Shown one piece after another: positions 26,754 to 35,759 of a stretch of 64,000 nucleotides of DNA. This DNA comes from Acidobacteriota bacterium. GTDB lineage: Bacteria; Acidobacteriota; Aminicenantia; Aminicenantales; Saccharicenantaceae. Both the position numbers and the translations under genes were made by a program. The stretch is from positions 90,218 through 154,217 of the forward strand of contig JAQURD010000001.1 in NCBI GenBank assembly GCA_028749115.1. Reading direction: 5' to 3'. The first letter of the stretch is position 1; each line of letters begins with the position of its first letter. The notes under the pieces were generated by a model, which saw only the letters and a program-made list of their open reading frames with translations, did not search any database and was not told the DNA's origin.

Positions 26754-27902
26754 ATGATAAAAAAATATTATCTTCTGTCTCCCGGTCCAACTCCGATTCC
26801 AGACAGAGTTCTGTCCGTGGCGGCTGAGCCAATCATCCATCACCGGACAGCGGAGTTCAGTAAAATTTTTATGGAAGTGACGGAAGGCTTAAAGTATGTT
26901 TTCCAAACCAAAGAAGATGTCTATATTCTGGCTTCTTCCGGGACAGGAGCTATGGAAACTGCTGTTATCAATACTCTCTCGCCAGGTGACAAAGTCATAA
27001 CCATTAATGGCGGAAAATTTGGAGAAAGATGGGGCAATATTTGCCGGGCTTTTGGACTCGACACTAAGGAAGTTATTATTCCCTGGGGTGAAGATTATTC
27101 CCCGGAAAAACTAGCCGATGAAATCAAGAAAAATCCTGGTGTCAGGGCTGTCTTTACTACCCTGTCTGAAACCTCAACCGGAGCTATTTTCGATATTAAA
27201 GGCTTCGGTGAGGTTGTCTCGGAAACAGATGCCATTCTGGTGGTTGACGGGATTTCAGGCCTGGGCGCTACACCCTGTCCAATGGATGAATGGAAAATTG
27301 ATGTCATGGTGACCGGTTCTCAGAAATCATTTATGATTCCACCCGGTCTGGCCTATATTGCTTTCAGTCCCAAAGCCTGGAAATTTGTAGAAAGTTCCAG
27401 GCTGCCCAAGTTTTATTATGATATTAAAAAATACCGGAAGAATCTTGAGAAGCAGACGACACCCTGGACACCGGCGATATCTCTTATCATCCAGCAAAAT
27501 AAGGCGCTCGACTTGATTAAGAATATGGGTCTGGAAAATCTCTTGAAGCATCATGTTCTTCTGGGTGAAGCAACCAGAACTGGAGTGAAGGCCATCGGCC
27601 TGGAGCTGCTGGCCAAAAAACCAGGCAATATCCTGACTGCTATCAAAACTCCGGCAAGCATTGATGGTAATAAGCTGGTTAAAACTATGCAGAACAAATA
27701 TATGGCTTATATTTCAAATGCTCAGGACCCTCATAAGGGTGAATTTTTTAGAATTGCCCACTTAGGTTATATGGGTGGATTTGATATTGTAACTGCCCTG
27801 TCAGCTCTGGAAATGACTCTGCTTGACCTTGGCTACAGTCAATTTCAGCCGGGTGCTTCGGTTGCTGCGGCTGAGAAAATTTTAAGGGAGGGATGGTCAT
27901 GA
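26754..27902 (+). CDS. class V aminotransferase (serine-pyruvate/alanine-glyoxylate type)
   Basis: 382 aa PLP enzyme of the SgaA/AGXT group. LLSPGPTPIPDRV at the N-terminus, ASSGTGAMETAV, the aspartate in VVDGISGLGA and the PLP lysine in TGSQKSFMIPPG are all present. It overlaps serA by 4 bp. By family it transfers amino groups between serine, alanine, pyruvate and glyoxylate. Next to 3-phosphoglycerate dehydrogenase it may instead act as the phosphoserine transaminase of serine synthesis, as proposed for similar pairs in thermophiles. No classical SerC is seen in the window. Confidence 0.88.
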   Translation: MIKKYYLLSPGPTPIPDRVLSVAAEPIIHHRTAEFSKIFMEVTEGLKYVFQTKEDVYILASSGTGAMETAVINTLSPGDKVITINGGKFGERWGNICRAFGLDTKEVIIPWGEDYSPEKLADEIKKNPGVRAVFTTLSETSTGAIFDIKGFGEVVSETDAILVVDGISGLGATPCPMDEWKIDVMVTGSQKSFMIPPGLAYIAFSPKAWKFVESSRLPKFYYDIKKYRKNLEKQTTPWTPAISLIIQQNKALDLIKNMGLENLLKHHVLLGEATRTGVKAIGLELLAKKPGNILTAIKTPASIDGNKLVKTMQNKYMAYISNAQDPHKGEFFRIAHLGYMGGFDIVTALSALEMTLLDLGYSQFQPGASVAAAEKILREGWS

Positions 27903-28810
27903 CCACGAAAATCCTTATTGCTGATCATTTAGATGAAGAAGCTATAGAGGAACTTAAGGCTGTTGCAGGTTTTGATGTCAGTGTCAAGACCGGGTTGAAT
28001 GAAGCCGACCTGGTAAAGATAATTCCTGATTTTGAAGTCGTTGCCGTCAGAAGTGCGACTAAAATCACCAGGCCAGTCATTGAGGCAGGTAAAAATTTAA
28101 AATTAATTGTCAGAGCGGGAATTGGCCTTGATACCATTGATGTTAAAGCAGCTAAGGAAAAAGGCATTGCCGTGGCCAATACTCCTTCGGCTACTTCAAT
28201 TTCTGTAGCTGAGCATGTCCTCGGTTTGATGATTGGGGCGGTCAGGCATCATGGTCCAGCTAATCTCTCTATGAAGCAGCATAAATGGGAGAAAAAGCTA
28301 TTTACCGGAACTGAGTTATATGGCAAAACGCTGGGGATTATTGGTTTTGGCCGGATTGGGCTGGAAGTTGCCCGGCGGGCTCTGGCCTTTGGCTTAAACA
28401 TTCTGGCCTATGATGTCATTCCCATTAAGACTGATCTGGCGGTCAAGCAAGTCAGCCTGGACGACTTGCTGGCTCAGTCAGATATTATAACTCTTCATGT
28501 GCCTAAAACACCCGAACCAATTCTTAGTGCTAAGGAGTTTGGGCGAATGAAGAAGGGTGTGGTTCTAGTCAATGCTGCCCGTGGCGGTGTCGTTGACGAA
28601 AAAGCCCTGCTCGAGGCTCTCAATTCAGGACAGGTCAAAGCGGCCGCCCTGGATGTCTTCAGTCAGGAACCGCCTCAGGATTTCAGTCTGATTGATCATC
28701 CCCGGGTGACAGCTACTCCGCATCTTGGTGCTGCTTCTGAAGAGGGACAGAAAAGAGCCGGGTTGGAAGTCGTCAAGATCATAAAGGAAAATTTTGCAAA
28801 GAAGAGTTAG
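27899..28810 (+). CDS. serA: D-3-phosphoglycerate dehydrogenase, short form
   Basis: 303 aa D-isomer 2-hydroxyacid dehydrogenase. [12 protein letters not shown], the NAD-binding [30 protein letters not shown] with the catalytic arginine, and the catalytic-type HLGAAS near the end are visible. The ACT regulatory domain of long SerA proteins is absent, so serine feedback control should be missing. I chose the ATG at 27899, which overlaps the aminotransferase stop (ATGA) and lies 6 nt after GGGAGGG; an in-frame ATG two codons earlier lacks spacing. Confidence 0.9.
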   Translation: MTTKILIADHLDEEAIEELKAVAGFDVSVKTGLNEADLVKIIPDFEVVAVRSATKITRPVIEAGKNLKLIVRAGIGLDTIDVKAAKEKGIAVANTPSATSISVAEHVLGLMIGAVRHHGPANLSMKQHKWEKKLFTGTELYGKTLGIIGFGRIGLEVARRALAFGLNILAYDVIPIKTDLAVKQVSLDDLLAQSDIITLHVPKTPEPILSAKEFGRMKKGVVLVNAARGGVVDEKALLEALNSGQVKAAALDVFSQEPPQDFSLIDHPRVTATPHLGAASEEGQKRAGLEVVKIIKENFAKKS

Positions 28811-28823
28811 ATCCAATTTCCTG

Positions 28824-28852
28824 TTAGCCAGCTAAGAAAAGTACAGTAAAAT
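28824..28852 (+). promoter_or_regulatory. possible promoter of the cysteine desulfurase gene
   Basis: TTAGCC (28824-28829), 17-nt spacer, TAAAAT (28847-28852), in the 85-bp gap after serA. The -35 match is moderate. Confidence 0.4.
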
Positions 28853-28895
28853 CACGGGAAAATATAACCAGATGGCGAGTGGCAGGCTGAATTAA

Positions 28896-30038
28896 ATGGT
28901 CTATCTGGATAATAATGCGACGACTCCGCTTGATCCACGCGTAGCTGACAGGATGATCCTGTTTATCAAGGAGCACTTTGGTAATCCTTCCTCGCTCTAC
29001 CCTCTGGGGCAGCAGGTTAAAGGCCTGATGAATGAAGCCAGAGAGCAAGTGGCCATTGCTCTTGGTGCCCGTCGCCAGGAAATTATTTTTACCGGCTCAG
29101 GAACAGAAGCTGATAATCTGGCTATTCTCGGGATGATGGAAGCCCGGCCCGAAAAAAGAGAGTTTATCACCTCCTCTATCGAACATCCAGCCGTCCTCAA
29201 AACCGCTTGCTATCTTGAAAATCACAATTATCTTGTTCATTACCTGCCAGTTGATCAATATGGCTTAATTGACCTCAACTTTCTGAATTCAGTTATCTCG
29301 CCTGAAACTGCTCTCGTCTCTGTTATGCTGGCTAATAACGAAATCGGGACTATTCAACCTCTGGAAGAAGTGACTAAAATTGCTCATCGGCAGGGAGTGC
29401 CGGTTCACACTGACGCTGTTCAGGCTTTTGGCAAGATAGAAGTAAATGTGGACAGGCTGGGTATCGATCTTTTAAGCCTTTCCGCCCATAAAGTTTATGG
29501 ACCTAAAGGAGTTGGTGCCCTTTATGTGAGAAAAGGAACAGACATTAAACCTTTTATCCACGGGGGGCATCAGGAATTCGGGCTGAGACCAGGCACAGAA
29601 AACACAGCCGGGATTGTTGGCTTTGGAGAGGCAGCCAGAATCTTGATGAATCAGGGGCGGAAAGACAGAGAAAGAATAGAAAAATTGGCCGGCCGGCTGA
29701 AGGCCGGTCTGGAAAATAGTATAAAGGAGATAAGGTTCAACGGGCATCCAGAAAAGAGAATACAGAGTACATTAAATTATGCTTTTCCCGGCCTGGCCGC
29801 CGGGGCTATCCTCCTGGCTCTGGCTGTACGTGAAATTTATGTTTCAACCGGTTCGGCCTGTTCAGAGGGTTCGGGAGATGTCTCCCCTGTCCTTCTGGCT
29901 ATAGGCCTTAATCCGGAACTGGCTGCCTCCGCACTCCGGCTGTCTCTTGGCCGTTTCAATACTGAACAAGACATTGATAGAGCTCTGATTGAAGTGCCAG
30001 AAATTATCAATGGTCTCAGAGAAAATTCCAATCAATAA
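28896..30038 (+). CDS. cysteine desulfurase (NifS/IscS family)
   Basis: 380 aa PLP enzyme that releases sulfur from cysteine for Fe-S clusters and tRNA thiolation. YLDNNATTPLDPRV at the start, GSGTEADNLAI, the PLP lysine K199 in SAHKVYGPKG and the active cysteine C322 in STGSACSEGSGDVSP are all present, with the long cysteine loop of group I enzymes. No IscU/NifU or MnmA gene is adjacent, so its partner is elsewhere. Start lacks a close Shine-Dalgarno sequence but the N-terminal YLDNNATTP fixes it. Confidence 0.92.
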   Translation: MVYLDNNATTPLDPRVADRMILFIKEHFGNPSSLYPLGQQVKGLMNEAREQVAIALGARRQEIIFTGSGTEADNLAILGMMEARPEKREFITSSIEHPAVLKTACYLENHNYLVHYLPVDQYGLIDLNFLNSVISPETALVSVMLANNEIGTIQPLEEVTKIAHRQGVPVHTDAVQAFGKIEVNVDRLGIDLLSLSAHKVYGPKGVGALYVRKGTDIKPFIHGGHQEFGLRPGTENTAGIVGFGEAARILMNQGRKDRERIEKLAGRLKAGLENSIKEIRFNGHPEKRIQSTLNYAFPGLAAGAILLALAVREIYVSTGSACSEGSGDVSPVLLAIGLNPELAASALRLSLGRFNTEQDIDRALIEVPEIINGLRENSNQ

Positions 30039-30042
30039 AATT

Positions 30043-30061
30043 TTTAATCAGGCTGATTAAA
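30043..30061. terminator. perfect 8-bp inverted repeat between convergent genes
   Basis: TTTAATCA, GGC loop, TGATTAAA, lying between the cysteine desulfurase stop and the DUF4416 stop. The stem is AT-rich and T tracts are short on either side, so termination is plausible but unproven. Confidence 0.35.
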
Positions 30062-30072
30062 CCCTGTGGCTT

Positions 30073-30615
30073 TCATGGTTCTGGCTTTTTGAGCTGAGTT
30101 AAATATATCTTTCTGACCTGCAGGAAAAAATTCTGATAACCGGCCTGATGGAAATCAGGATAAGTCCAGTCGAGAGTCATGATACTTTTTCTGGTAAATA
30201 AAAGTTCAAGATGGGCATAAATCCCGGCGCCTAATGGAATACGGTGAGAAAAATCTTTAGTAGTAGCCATGATTAGGGCGGCGGCTTTAAGATAGCCAGG
30301 ATCAAGATTAACTGGACGATTCAGGCCAGGGAAAATAATTTTGAAGTCATTTTCAATTTCATTGGTTTGATGCTTAATCGGTGGTAGCTCCTGAGGATCG
30401 ATCAGTCTTGCAAAACTTATAAAACATCTCCTGAGATTCTGGCCCATATCCTCTTCGTAATAATGGCTAAAATTAAAGGGAAAAGATTCACTGAGAAGAT
30501 CGGCCGGGCCAAATTTTTCAGTCAGAATATTTAGTGTCTTTTCTTTCATCAAATCCTGAGAATAAATCAATCCGCAGATTAATTTTACCGGTGTAAATTT
30601 TTTTATTTCACCCAT
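30073..30615 (-). CDS. DUF4416 family protein
   Basis: 180 aa. It matches the DUF4416 pattern: VKLICGLIYSQDLMKEKTLNILTEKFGPADLLSE at the start is characteristic, then FNFSHYYEEDMG, and YPDFHQAGYQNFF near the end. The family has no known biochemical role and is common in anaerobic and Gram-negative deep-branching bacteria. No signal peptide or membrane segment. It is convergent with the cysteine desulfurase and divergent from asnS, so it is a single-gene unit. Confidence 0.8.
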   Translation of the reverse strand: MGEIKKFTPVKLICGLIYSQDLMKEKTLNILTEKFGPADLLSESFPFNFSHYYEEDMGQNLRRCFISFARLIDPQELPPIKHQTNEIENDFKIIFPGLNRPVNLDPGYLKAAALIMATTKDFSHRIPLGAGIYAHLELLFTRKSIMTLDWTYPDFHQAGYQNFFLQVRKIYLTQLKKPEP

Positions 30616-30776
30616 GGCTTTAAGATTCTAAATTAAAACAGACTGAGAATTTTTTCAACTTCTGCCAGTATAGATTTTAATTAGTCGGAGCTAAAAACAC
30701 CGGAGGTGCCGGTACATCAGGCAAAGCCAGTCAGTAAGTGGAAGCCTGAAAAAGGACTGCATTCTTCTGCTGGTCA

Positions 30777-30804
30777 TTGAATTAAAAGCTTAATTTGATA
30801 TAAT
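30777..30804 (+). promoter_or_regulatory. asnS operon promoter placing the start next to the ATG
   Basis: TTGAAT (30777-30782), 16-nt spacer ending in TGA, perfect TATAAT (30799-30804). The start site expected 7 nt downstream is A30811, only 3 nt before the ATG at 30814, and no Shine-Dalgarno sequence exists. The element TTTGATATAAT is identical to that upstream of PFOR. Confidence 0.65.
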
Positions 30805-30813
30805 TTCAGCACT

Positions 30814-32106
30814 ATGAAGTGGGTTTATATAGAAGATATTTATCAATATGCTGGGCAGGAAGTCGAAATTCGGGGCTGGGTCTATAACAAACGATCAAGC
30901 GGTAAAGTCCGGTTCCTGTTAATCAGGGATGGAACCGGGATAATTCAAGGAACAATTTTCAGTGAAAATAAGGATTTTCCTCTTTTCCAGTTGTTTGACG
31001 GGCTCACTCAGGAATCTTCACTAATTGTCCGGGGCCTGGTCAGGACAGATAAGCGGGCTCCAGGCGGTTACGAACTCGAAATCAAAGAGTTGGAAGTCAT
31101 TCAAATTGCTGAGGATTACCCGATAACACCAAAAGAACATTCAGTTGCTTTTCTGATGGAGCACCGCCACCTGTGGTTAAGATCTCAAAAACAACATGCA
31201 GTTTTGCAGGTCAGGGCTGAAACGGTCAGGGCCATCAGAGATTTTTTTAATGATCGCAGTTTCCGCTTGATGGATACACCCATCCTGACCCCAAATGCTT
31301 GTGAGGGTACAACTACCCTGTTTGAAACCTCTTATTTTGATCAAAAAGCTTACCTCAGCCAGAGCGGCCAGCTTTATAACGAAGCAACAGCAGCAGCTTT
31401 TGGCAAAGTCTATTGTTTTGGCCCGACTTTCCGGGCAGAAAAATCAAAAACCAGGCGCCATCTGATCGAATTCTGGATGGTTGAACCAGAAGTAGCTTTT
31501 GCCACCCTCCAGGATATCATTGAACTCGGACAGGATTTGATTATGTTTATTCTGGAAAGAGTTCTGGAGAGACGGCGGGCTGATCTGGAGATCTTAGAGC
31601 GGGAGACTGCTCCTCTCGAAAGAATCAGCAAGCCATTTCCTCAAGTAACTTATGATCAGGCGGTCAAGTTGTTACAGGAAAGAGGCTCGCCGCTTGCCTA
31701 TGGAGATGACTTTGGAGCCCCTGAGGAAACAAAGCTTTCCGAGATTTTTGACCAGCCAGTCTGTGTTACTCACTTTCCAGCCAAAATCAAAGCTTTTTAT
31801 ATGCAGCCTGATAAAGACCGGCCCGACCTGGCCTTAGGTGTTGATTTCCTGGCTTCTGAAGGATTTGGTGAAATAATTGGCGGTGGACAAAGAATTCACG
31901 ATTTAAATTTGCTTGAACAGAGAATAAAGGAATTCAACCTGCCGGCTGAGGCTTTTAAGTGGTATACAGATCTGCGGCGCTATGGAACTTTCCCTCACTC
32001 CGGCTTTGGGCTTGGTCTGGAGAGAACTGTTGCCTGGCTTTGTAAATTGGCCCATATCAGAGAAACAATTCCTTTCCCGAGGTTGTTATATAGGATATAC
32101 CCCTGA
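30814..32106 (+). CDS. asnS: asparaginyl-tRNA synthetase
   Basis: 430 aa class IIb synthetase. The N-terminal OB anticodon-binding fold is at 1-105 ([26 protein letters not shown]). The catalytic core has motif 2 in [14 protein letters not shown], the AsnRS-type EFWMVEPEV and motif 3 in [23 protein letters not shown] is also AsnRS-like. It charges tRNA-Asn directly, so asparaginyl-tRNA does not depend on transamidation. First gene of an eight-gene operon extending to 38164; translation is probably leaderless or nearly so. Confidence 0.95.
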   Translation: MKWVYIEDIYQYAGQEVEIRGWVYNKRSSGKVRFLLIRDGTGIIQGTIFSENKDFPLFQLFDGLTQESSLIVRGLVRTDKRAPGGYELEIKELEVIQIAEDYPITPKEHSVAFLMEHRHLWLRSQKQHAVLQVRAETVRAIRDFFNDRSFRLMDTPILTPNACEGTTTLFETSYFDQKAYLSQSGQLYNEATAAAFGKVYCFGPTFRAEKSKTRRHLIEFWMVEPEVAFATLQDIIELGQDLIMFILERVLERRRADLEILERETAPLERISKPFPQVTYDQAVKLLQERGSPLAYGDDFGAPEETKLSEIFDQPVCVTHFPAKIKAFYMQPDKDRPDLALGVDFLASEGFGEIIGGGQRIHDLNLLEQRIKEFNLPAEAFKWYTDLRRYGTFPHSGFGLGLERTVAWLCKLAHIRETIPFPRLLYRIYP

Positions 32107-32116
32107 GAACTGCTTG

Positions 32117-33460
32117 ATGTCAAAAATAGCGCTGATTTCCCTTGGCTGTGCTAAAAACCTGGTTGACTCAGAAGTCATGCTGGGCTGCCTGAAGAAGGAG
32201 GGGTATAGCTTTACCACCGACCTGGAGACAGCCGGAGTCATCGTTATAAATACCTGTGGCTTTATTCAGGAGGCCAGAGCTGAAAGCCAGGAGGCAATTG
32301 AAAAAGCTCTGGCCTGGAAGGCAAAAGATCCTACGCGCCGCCTGGCTGTAGTTGGTTGTTATGTCGAGAGATATAGAGATTATTTAAAGGCTAAATATCC
32401 CCGTGTGGACATCTGGTCAGGTGTCACGGATTTTGACCGCCTGGGGCAGCTTCTGAAAAAAGAAAGATTGGCCGCCCGCCAGATAACTTTCCTGCTTGAC
32501 CACCAGACTCCCCGAGTGATAACTACCGGACACAACTGGGCGTATGTCAAGATTTCTGAAGGTTGCTCTCATGGCTGTTCATTTTGCAGTATTCCCATGA
32601 TTAAGGGCCCTTATAAGTCGAGGAGCGTTAGCTCGATAATGTCTGAAGTAAAGAATTTAGTTTCCATAGGTATAAGGGAAATAAACCTGGTTTCCCAAGA
32701 TAGTACCTATTATGGCCGCGACCTAGGGCAAACGGGCGGTTTAACCCGGCTGCTGGAAAAGCTGGCCTCAATTAAAGGAATTAAATGGATCAGATGGCTA
32801 TATGGGTATCCAGAGGAAATTACTGATGATTTGCTGAGGGTAATGAACGAAGAGAAAATTTGCCCCTATTTTGATCTCCCCTTTCAACACGCCTCAACGA
32901 CTGTAGTCAAAAAGATGGGACGGGGAATGAATGCCAGAAGATCACTAAAATTGCTCGATAAGATAAGATACCGTGTCGAAGAGGCAGTAATCAGAACTTC
33001 TCTGATTGTTGGCTTTCCTGGAGAAGGCCTAAGGGAATTTTCTGAGTTAAAAAAATTTGTGCAGGAAGCCCGGTTTGAGCACCTGGGAGTTTTTAGCTAT
33101 TCGTCTGAACCAGGAACAGCCGCCTTCAATTTGAAAGAAACAGTCCTGCCTCAAGAGAAAGAAAGAAGGCGGCGTGAAATTATGGCTATCCAAAAAGAAA
33201 TTTCAAGAGATTTTTACCGCACTTTCAAGGGACAAACTCTTGATGTTCTGGTCGAAGGAATGGCCGGAAGACAATCAGAGCCAGATATTCTATATGGCCG
33301 GGCAAAATTTCAGGCACCCGAAGTAGATGGCCGGATCATTATCAAGGATAGCGGGCCGCTCTTGTCTTCAAATGGAAAAAGTGACTTTTGCAGGGTCAAA
33401 ATCGTCCGGGCTCTAACTTACGACCTGGTTGGAAAGGCTATCAATGATGAAACTGTCTAA
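32117..33460 (+). CDS. rimO: ribosomal protein S12 methylthiotransferase
   Basis: 447 aa radical SAM enzyme that adds a methylthio group to an aspartate of S12. The N-terminal UPF0004 cluster cysteines are C11, C47 and C81. The radical SAM CxxxCxxC is C150, C154, C157 in SEGCSHGCSFCSIPMIKG, whose GPYKSR extension is RimO-like rather than MiaB-like. A TRAM domain closes the protein (about 380-447). The ATG at 32117 lies 10 bp after the asnS stop; a longer in-frame extension overlapping asnS is rejected. Confidence 0.92.
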   Translation: MSKIALISLGCAKNLVDSEVMLGCLKKEGYSFTTDLETAGVIVINTCGFIQEARAESQEAIEKALAWKAKDPTRRLAVVGCYVERYRDYLKAKYPRVDIWSGVTDFDRLGQLLKKERLAARQITFLLDHQTPRVITTGHNWAYVKISEGCSHGCSFCSIPMIKGPYKSRSVSSIMSEVKNLVSIGIREINLVSQDSTYYGRDLGQTGGLTRLLEKLASIKGIKWIRWLYGYPEEITDDLLRVMNEEKICPYFDLPFQHASTTVVKKMGRGMNARRSLKLLDKIRYRVEEAVIRTSLIVGFPGEGLREFSELKKFVQEARFEHLGVFSYSSEPGTAAFNLKETVLPQEKERRRREIMAIQKEISRDFYRTFKGQTLDVLVEGMAGRQSEPDILYGRAKFQAPEVDGRIIIKDSGPLLSSNGKSDFCRVKIVRALTYDLVGKAINDETV

Positions 33461-33896
33461 GATTATCTCTACCTTTTTTGGTCTCGGCTTTTTCCCTTTG
33501 GCTCCAGGGACTATGGCCAGTCTACTGGTTGTGTTGCTGTATAAGTATCTCTTATGCCAATTAGCCTGGCCTTTTTACCTGATCCTCTGGCTTTTAATAG
33601 TCATGGCTGGAATCTATTTTTCAACTATTTATGCCCGTCAGCTCAATCTCAAAGATCCGGGTAAAATCGTTATTGACGAGGTGGCCGGGCAGTTACTGGC
33701 TCTTTTCCTGCTTAAACCGGAATGGAAATTATTGGCTGCCTCATTTTTACTCTTTCGCTTTTTTGACATAATAAAGCCATTAGGTATAAAAAAGTTAGAA
33801 AAAATCCCGTCAGGCTGGGGTATTATGGCTGATGACCTGGCAGCTGGACTCCTGACCGGGGTTATTACCAGCTTTTTGTCTTTAACCTGGAGATAG
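33444..33896 (+). CDS. pgpA: phosphatidylglycerophosphatase A
   Basis: 150 aa membrane enzyme that dephosphorylates phosphatidylglycerol phosphate. GFFPLAPGTMASL, VIDEVAGQLLAL and the FRFFDIIKP motif are diagnostic, with the acidic DD pair in MADDLAAG. Three to four transmembrane helices. The ATG at 33444 has GGAAAGG 6 nt upstream and overlaps rimO by 17 bp. Confidence 0.92.
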   Translation: MMKLSKIISTFFGLGFFPLAPGTMASLLVVLLYKYLLCQLAWPFYLILWLLIVMAGIYFSTIYARQLNLKDPGKIVIDEVAGQLLALFLLKPEWKLLAASFLLFRFFDIIKPLGIKKLEKIPSGWGIMADDLAAGLLTGVITSFLSLTWR

Positions 33897-33906
33897 GGAG
33901 TTAACC

Positions 33907-35190
33907 ATGGCCAGACAGGGTATAAACCAAATTAGAGAAAAAATTGAATATCTGGCCATTGGCAGTGAGCTGCTGACCTCCTCTTACCCTGAAACTAATT
34001 CTCTTTTTCTGTCAGAAAGATTGGAGAGCCTTGGCCTAAAGATAAAATATAAGGCGGTGGTCGGTGACCGTTTAGAGGATATAATTAGTGCTTTAAGGGT
34101 GGCACTGAATAGAAGCAGGTTAATTTTCATCAGCGGCGGCCTGGGACCAACGGCTGATGATCGCACAAGAGAAGCAGTTTCCAGGGTGGTCAAACAGCCT
34201 CTTGTCTTCTGCCCTTTGATTTTAAATAAAATCAAGCAGCGTTTTGCTGCCCGTGGACGGAAGATGACTCCCTCCAACCGGAAGCAAGCCTATGTCATCA
34301 GAGGAGCAGAAATTCTTGAGAATACCAATGGCACAGCTCCGGGTCAGTGGCTGGAAACTAAAACTCATATTCTAGCCCTTCTACCCGGCCCTCCTGGAGA
34401 GTTTAGCCCCATGGTTCAGAAATTAATTATAGAGAAGCTTCAGCCTTACCAGAATAAGTATGTACTGAAGACTGTCATTAAGACGTCCGGGGCTGGTGAA
34501 TCCTGGGTAGAAGACCGGATCAGATCAATTTACTGCTTGTTGCCGCCTGAGTTAGAGTTGACAATCTTAGCCTCGCCAGGCGAAGTCCAGATAAGATTAA
34601 CGCTGCCTTTAAAAGATATTAATGATCCAGCCAGGAAAATTTTTTATAAGATAAAAGACAAAATTTTAAAACTGCTGGGAGAGAAGGTCTTTTCGACTGA
34701 CGGACAAGCCCTGGAGGAAGTTATTGGGACTGAGTTTTCCCACCTGGGAGGGAGGACTCTGGCCTGTGCAGAATCATGTTCGGGCGGCCTGCTGGCTGAC
34801 AGAATTACGGCCGTCCCTGGCAGCTCAGATTATTTTCTGGCCGGGTTGGTCACCTATAGCAACAAAGCCAAGAGCCAGTTCCTGGGAGTTCCTGACCGTC
34901 TGATCAGAGAAAAAGGTGCAGTTAGCCGGGAAGTGGCGCAAGCCATGGCGGTTGGTGTCAGGAAGAGGACTGGGGCCGATTTTGCCTTATCTATTACCGG
35001 CATTGCCGGCCCTGGAGGCGGTCAGGCAAAAAAGCCTGTCGGACTGGTCTATACCGGCCTGGCCTGCCCCAAGGGAGTGGATGTAACCGAAAACCATTTT
35101 CAGGGTAGCCGGCGTCAGATAAAATTTCAGGCTACTCAAAAAGCCTTGGATATGTTAAGGTTAAAGTTAAAGAAATTTCATAAAGAATAG
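33907..35190 (+). CDS. cinA: CinA: competence/damage-inducible protein, NMN deamidase fusion
   Basis: 427 aa. The N-terminal MoCF/ADP-ribose pyrophosphatase-like domain (about 12-180) shows AIGSELLTSSYPETNS and ISGGLGPTADDRTREA. The C-terminal amidase domain (about 265-420) shows AESCSGGLLADRITAVPGSS, FLAGLVTYSN and SITGIAGPGGG, the NMN deamidase PncC fold. Acts in pyridine nucleotide salvage. AGGGAG precedes the ATG. Twelve extra residues precede the usual N-terminus. Confidence 0.93.
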   Translation: MARQGINQIREKIEYLAIGSELLTSSYPETNSLFLSERLESLGLKIKYKAVVGDRLEDIISALRVALNRSRLIFISGGLGPTADDRTREAVSRVVKQPLVFCPLILNKIKQRFAARGRKMTPSNRKQAYVIRGAEILENTNGTAPGQWLETKTHILALLPGPPGEFSPMVQKLIIEKLQPYQNKYVLKTVIKTSGAGESWVEDRIRSIYCLLPPELELTILASPGEVQIRLTLPLKDINDPARKIFYKIKDKILKLLGEKVFSTDGQALEEVIGTEFSHLGGRTLACAESCSGGLLADRITAVPGSSDYFLAGLVTYSNKAKSQFLGVPDRLIREKGAVSREVAQAMAVGVRKRTGADFALSITGIAGPGGGQAKKPVGLVYTGLACPKGVDVTENHFQGSRRQIKFQATQKALDMLRLKLKKFHKE

Positions 35191-35201
35191 GCTTGAATTC
35201 T

Positions 35202-35759
35202 ATGAGAACTTTTATAGCCATAGATCTTTCACCTGATATTAAAGACAGATTAGTTTCTCTGGTCAATCACTTAAAACCGCTAAGCAGAGATATAAAATGG
35301 GTGGCCAGGGAAAATTACCACCTGACTTTAAAATTTTTAGGTGAGATATCTGATTCGGAGGTGGAAGAAGTCAAAGGAGCTATGGAAAAAGTGGTCGGCC
35401 GGCATCATTCGTTTAATTTAAAACTAAAAGGCCTGGGGAGTTTTCCGTCCGGAACAAGCCGGATACGTGTAGTCTGGGTGGGTATAGACGGCGGAGAAGA
35501 ACTTTTGTCTCTGCAAAAAGATATGGAAGATGAGCTTGAAAAAAAAGGTTTTCCTAAAGAAAGCAGGTCTTTCTCCCCTCACCTGACAGTGGGCCGGGCG
35601 AAAATACCTGAAAAGCAGCAAAAATTAGCCAATGAATTGGTCAATAATAATCAACTGGAACTTGGTTCGATGTTAATCGAGAACATAATTTTTTTCCAGA
35701 GTATTCTACATCCTCAAGGACCGGAATACCGGGCTTTAAGCCGTCATTTATTGTCATGA
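35202..35759 (+). CDS. thpR: RNA 2',3'-cyclic 3'-phosphodiesterase
   Basis: 185 aa 2H phosphoesterase of the LigT/ThpR family. The two catalytic motifs are HLTLKFLG (about 40) and HLTVGR (about 128). It starts MRTFIAIDLS, the typical N-terminus, so I use the ATG at 35202 instead of a TTG three codons upstream. Opens 2',3'-cyclic phosphates on RNA ends. Overlaps plsY by 4 bp. Confidence 0.9.
   Translation: MRTFIAIDLSPDIKDRLVSLVNHLKPLSRDIKWVARENYHLTLKFLGEISDSEVEEVKGAMEKVVGRHHSFNLKLKGLGSFPSGTSRIRVVWVGIDGGEELLSLQKDMEDELEKKGFPKESRSFSPHLTVGRAKIPEKQQKLANELVNNNQLELGSMLIENIIFFQSILHPQGPEYRALSRHLLS

Noticed and set aside
31982-32116. 45-residue N-terminal extension of RimO
   Set aside because: It overlaps the end of asnS in another frame, and the RimO N-terminus with its first cluster cysteine starts at 32117.
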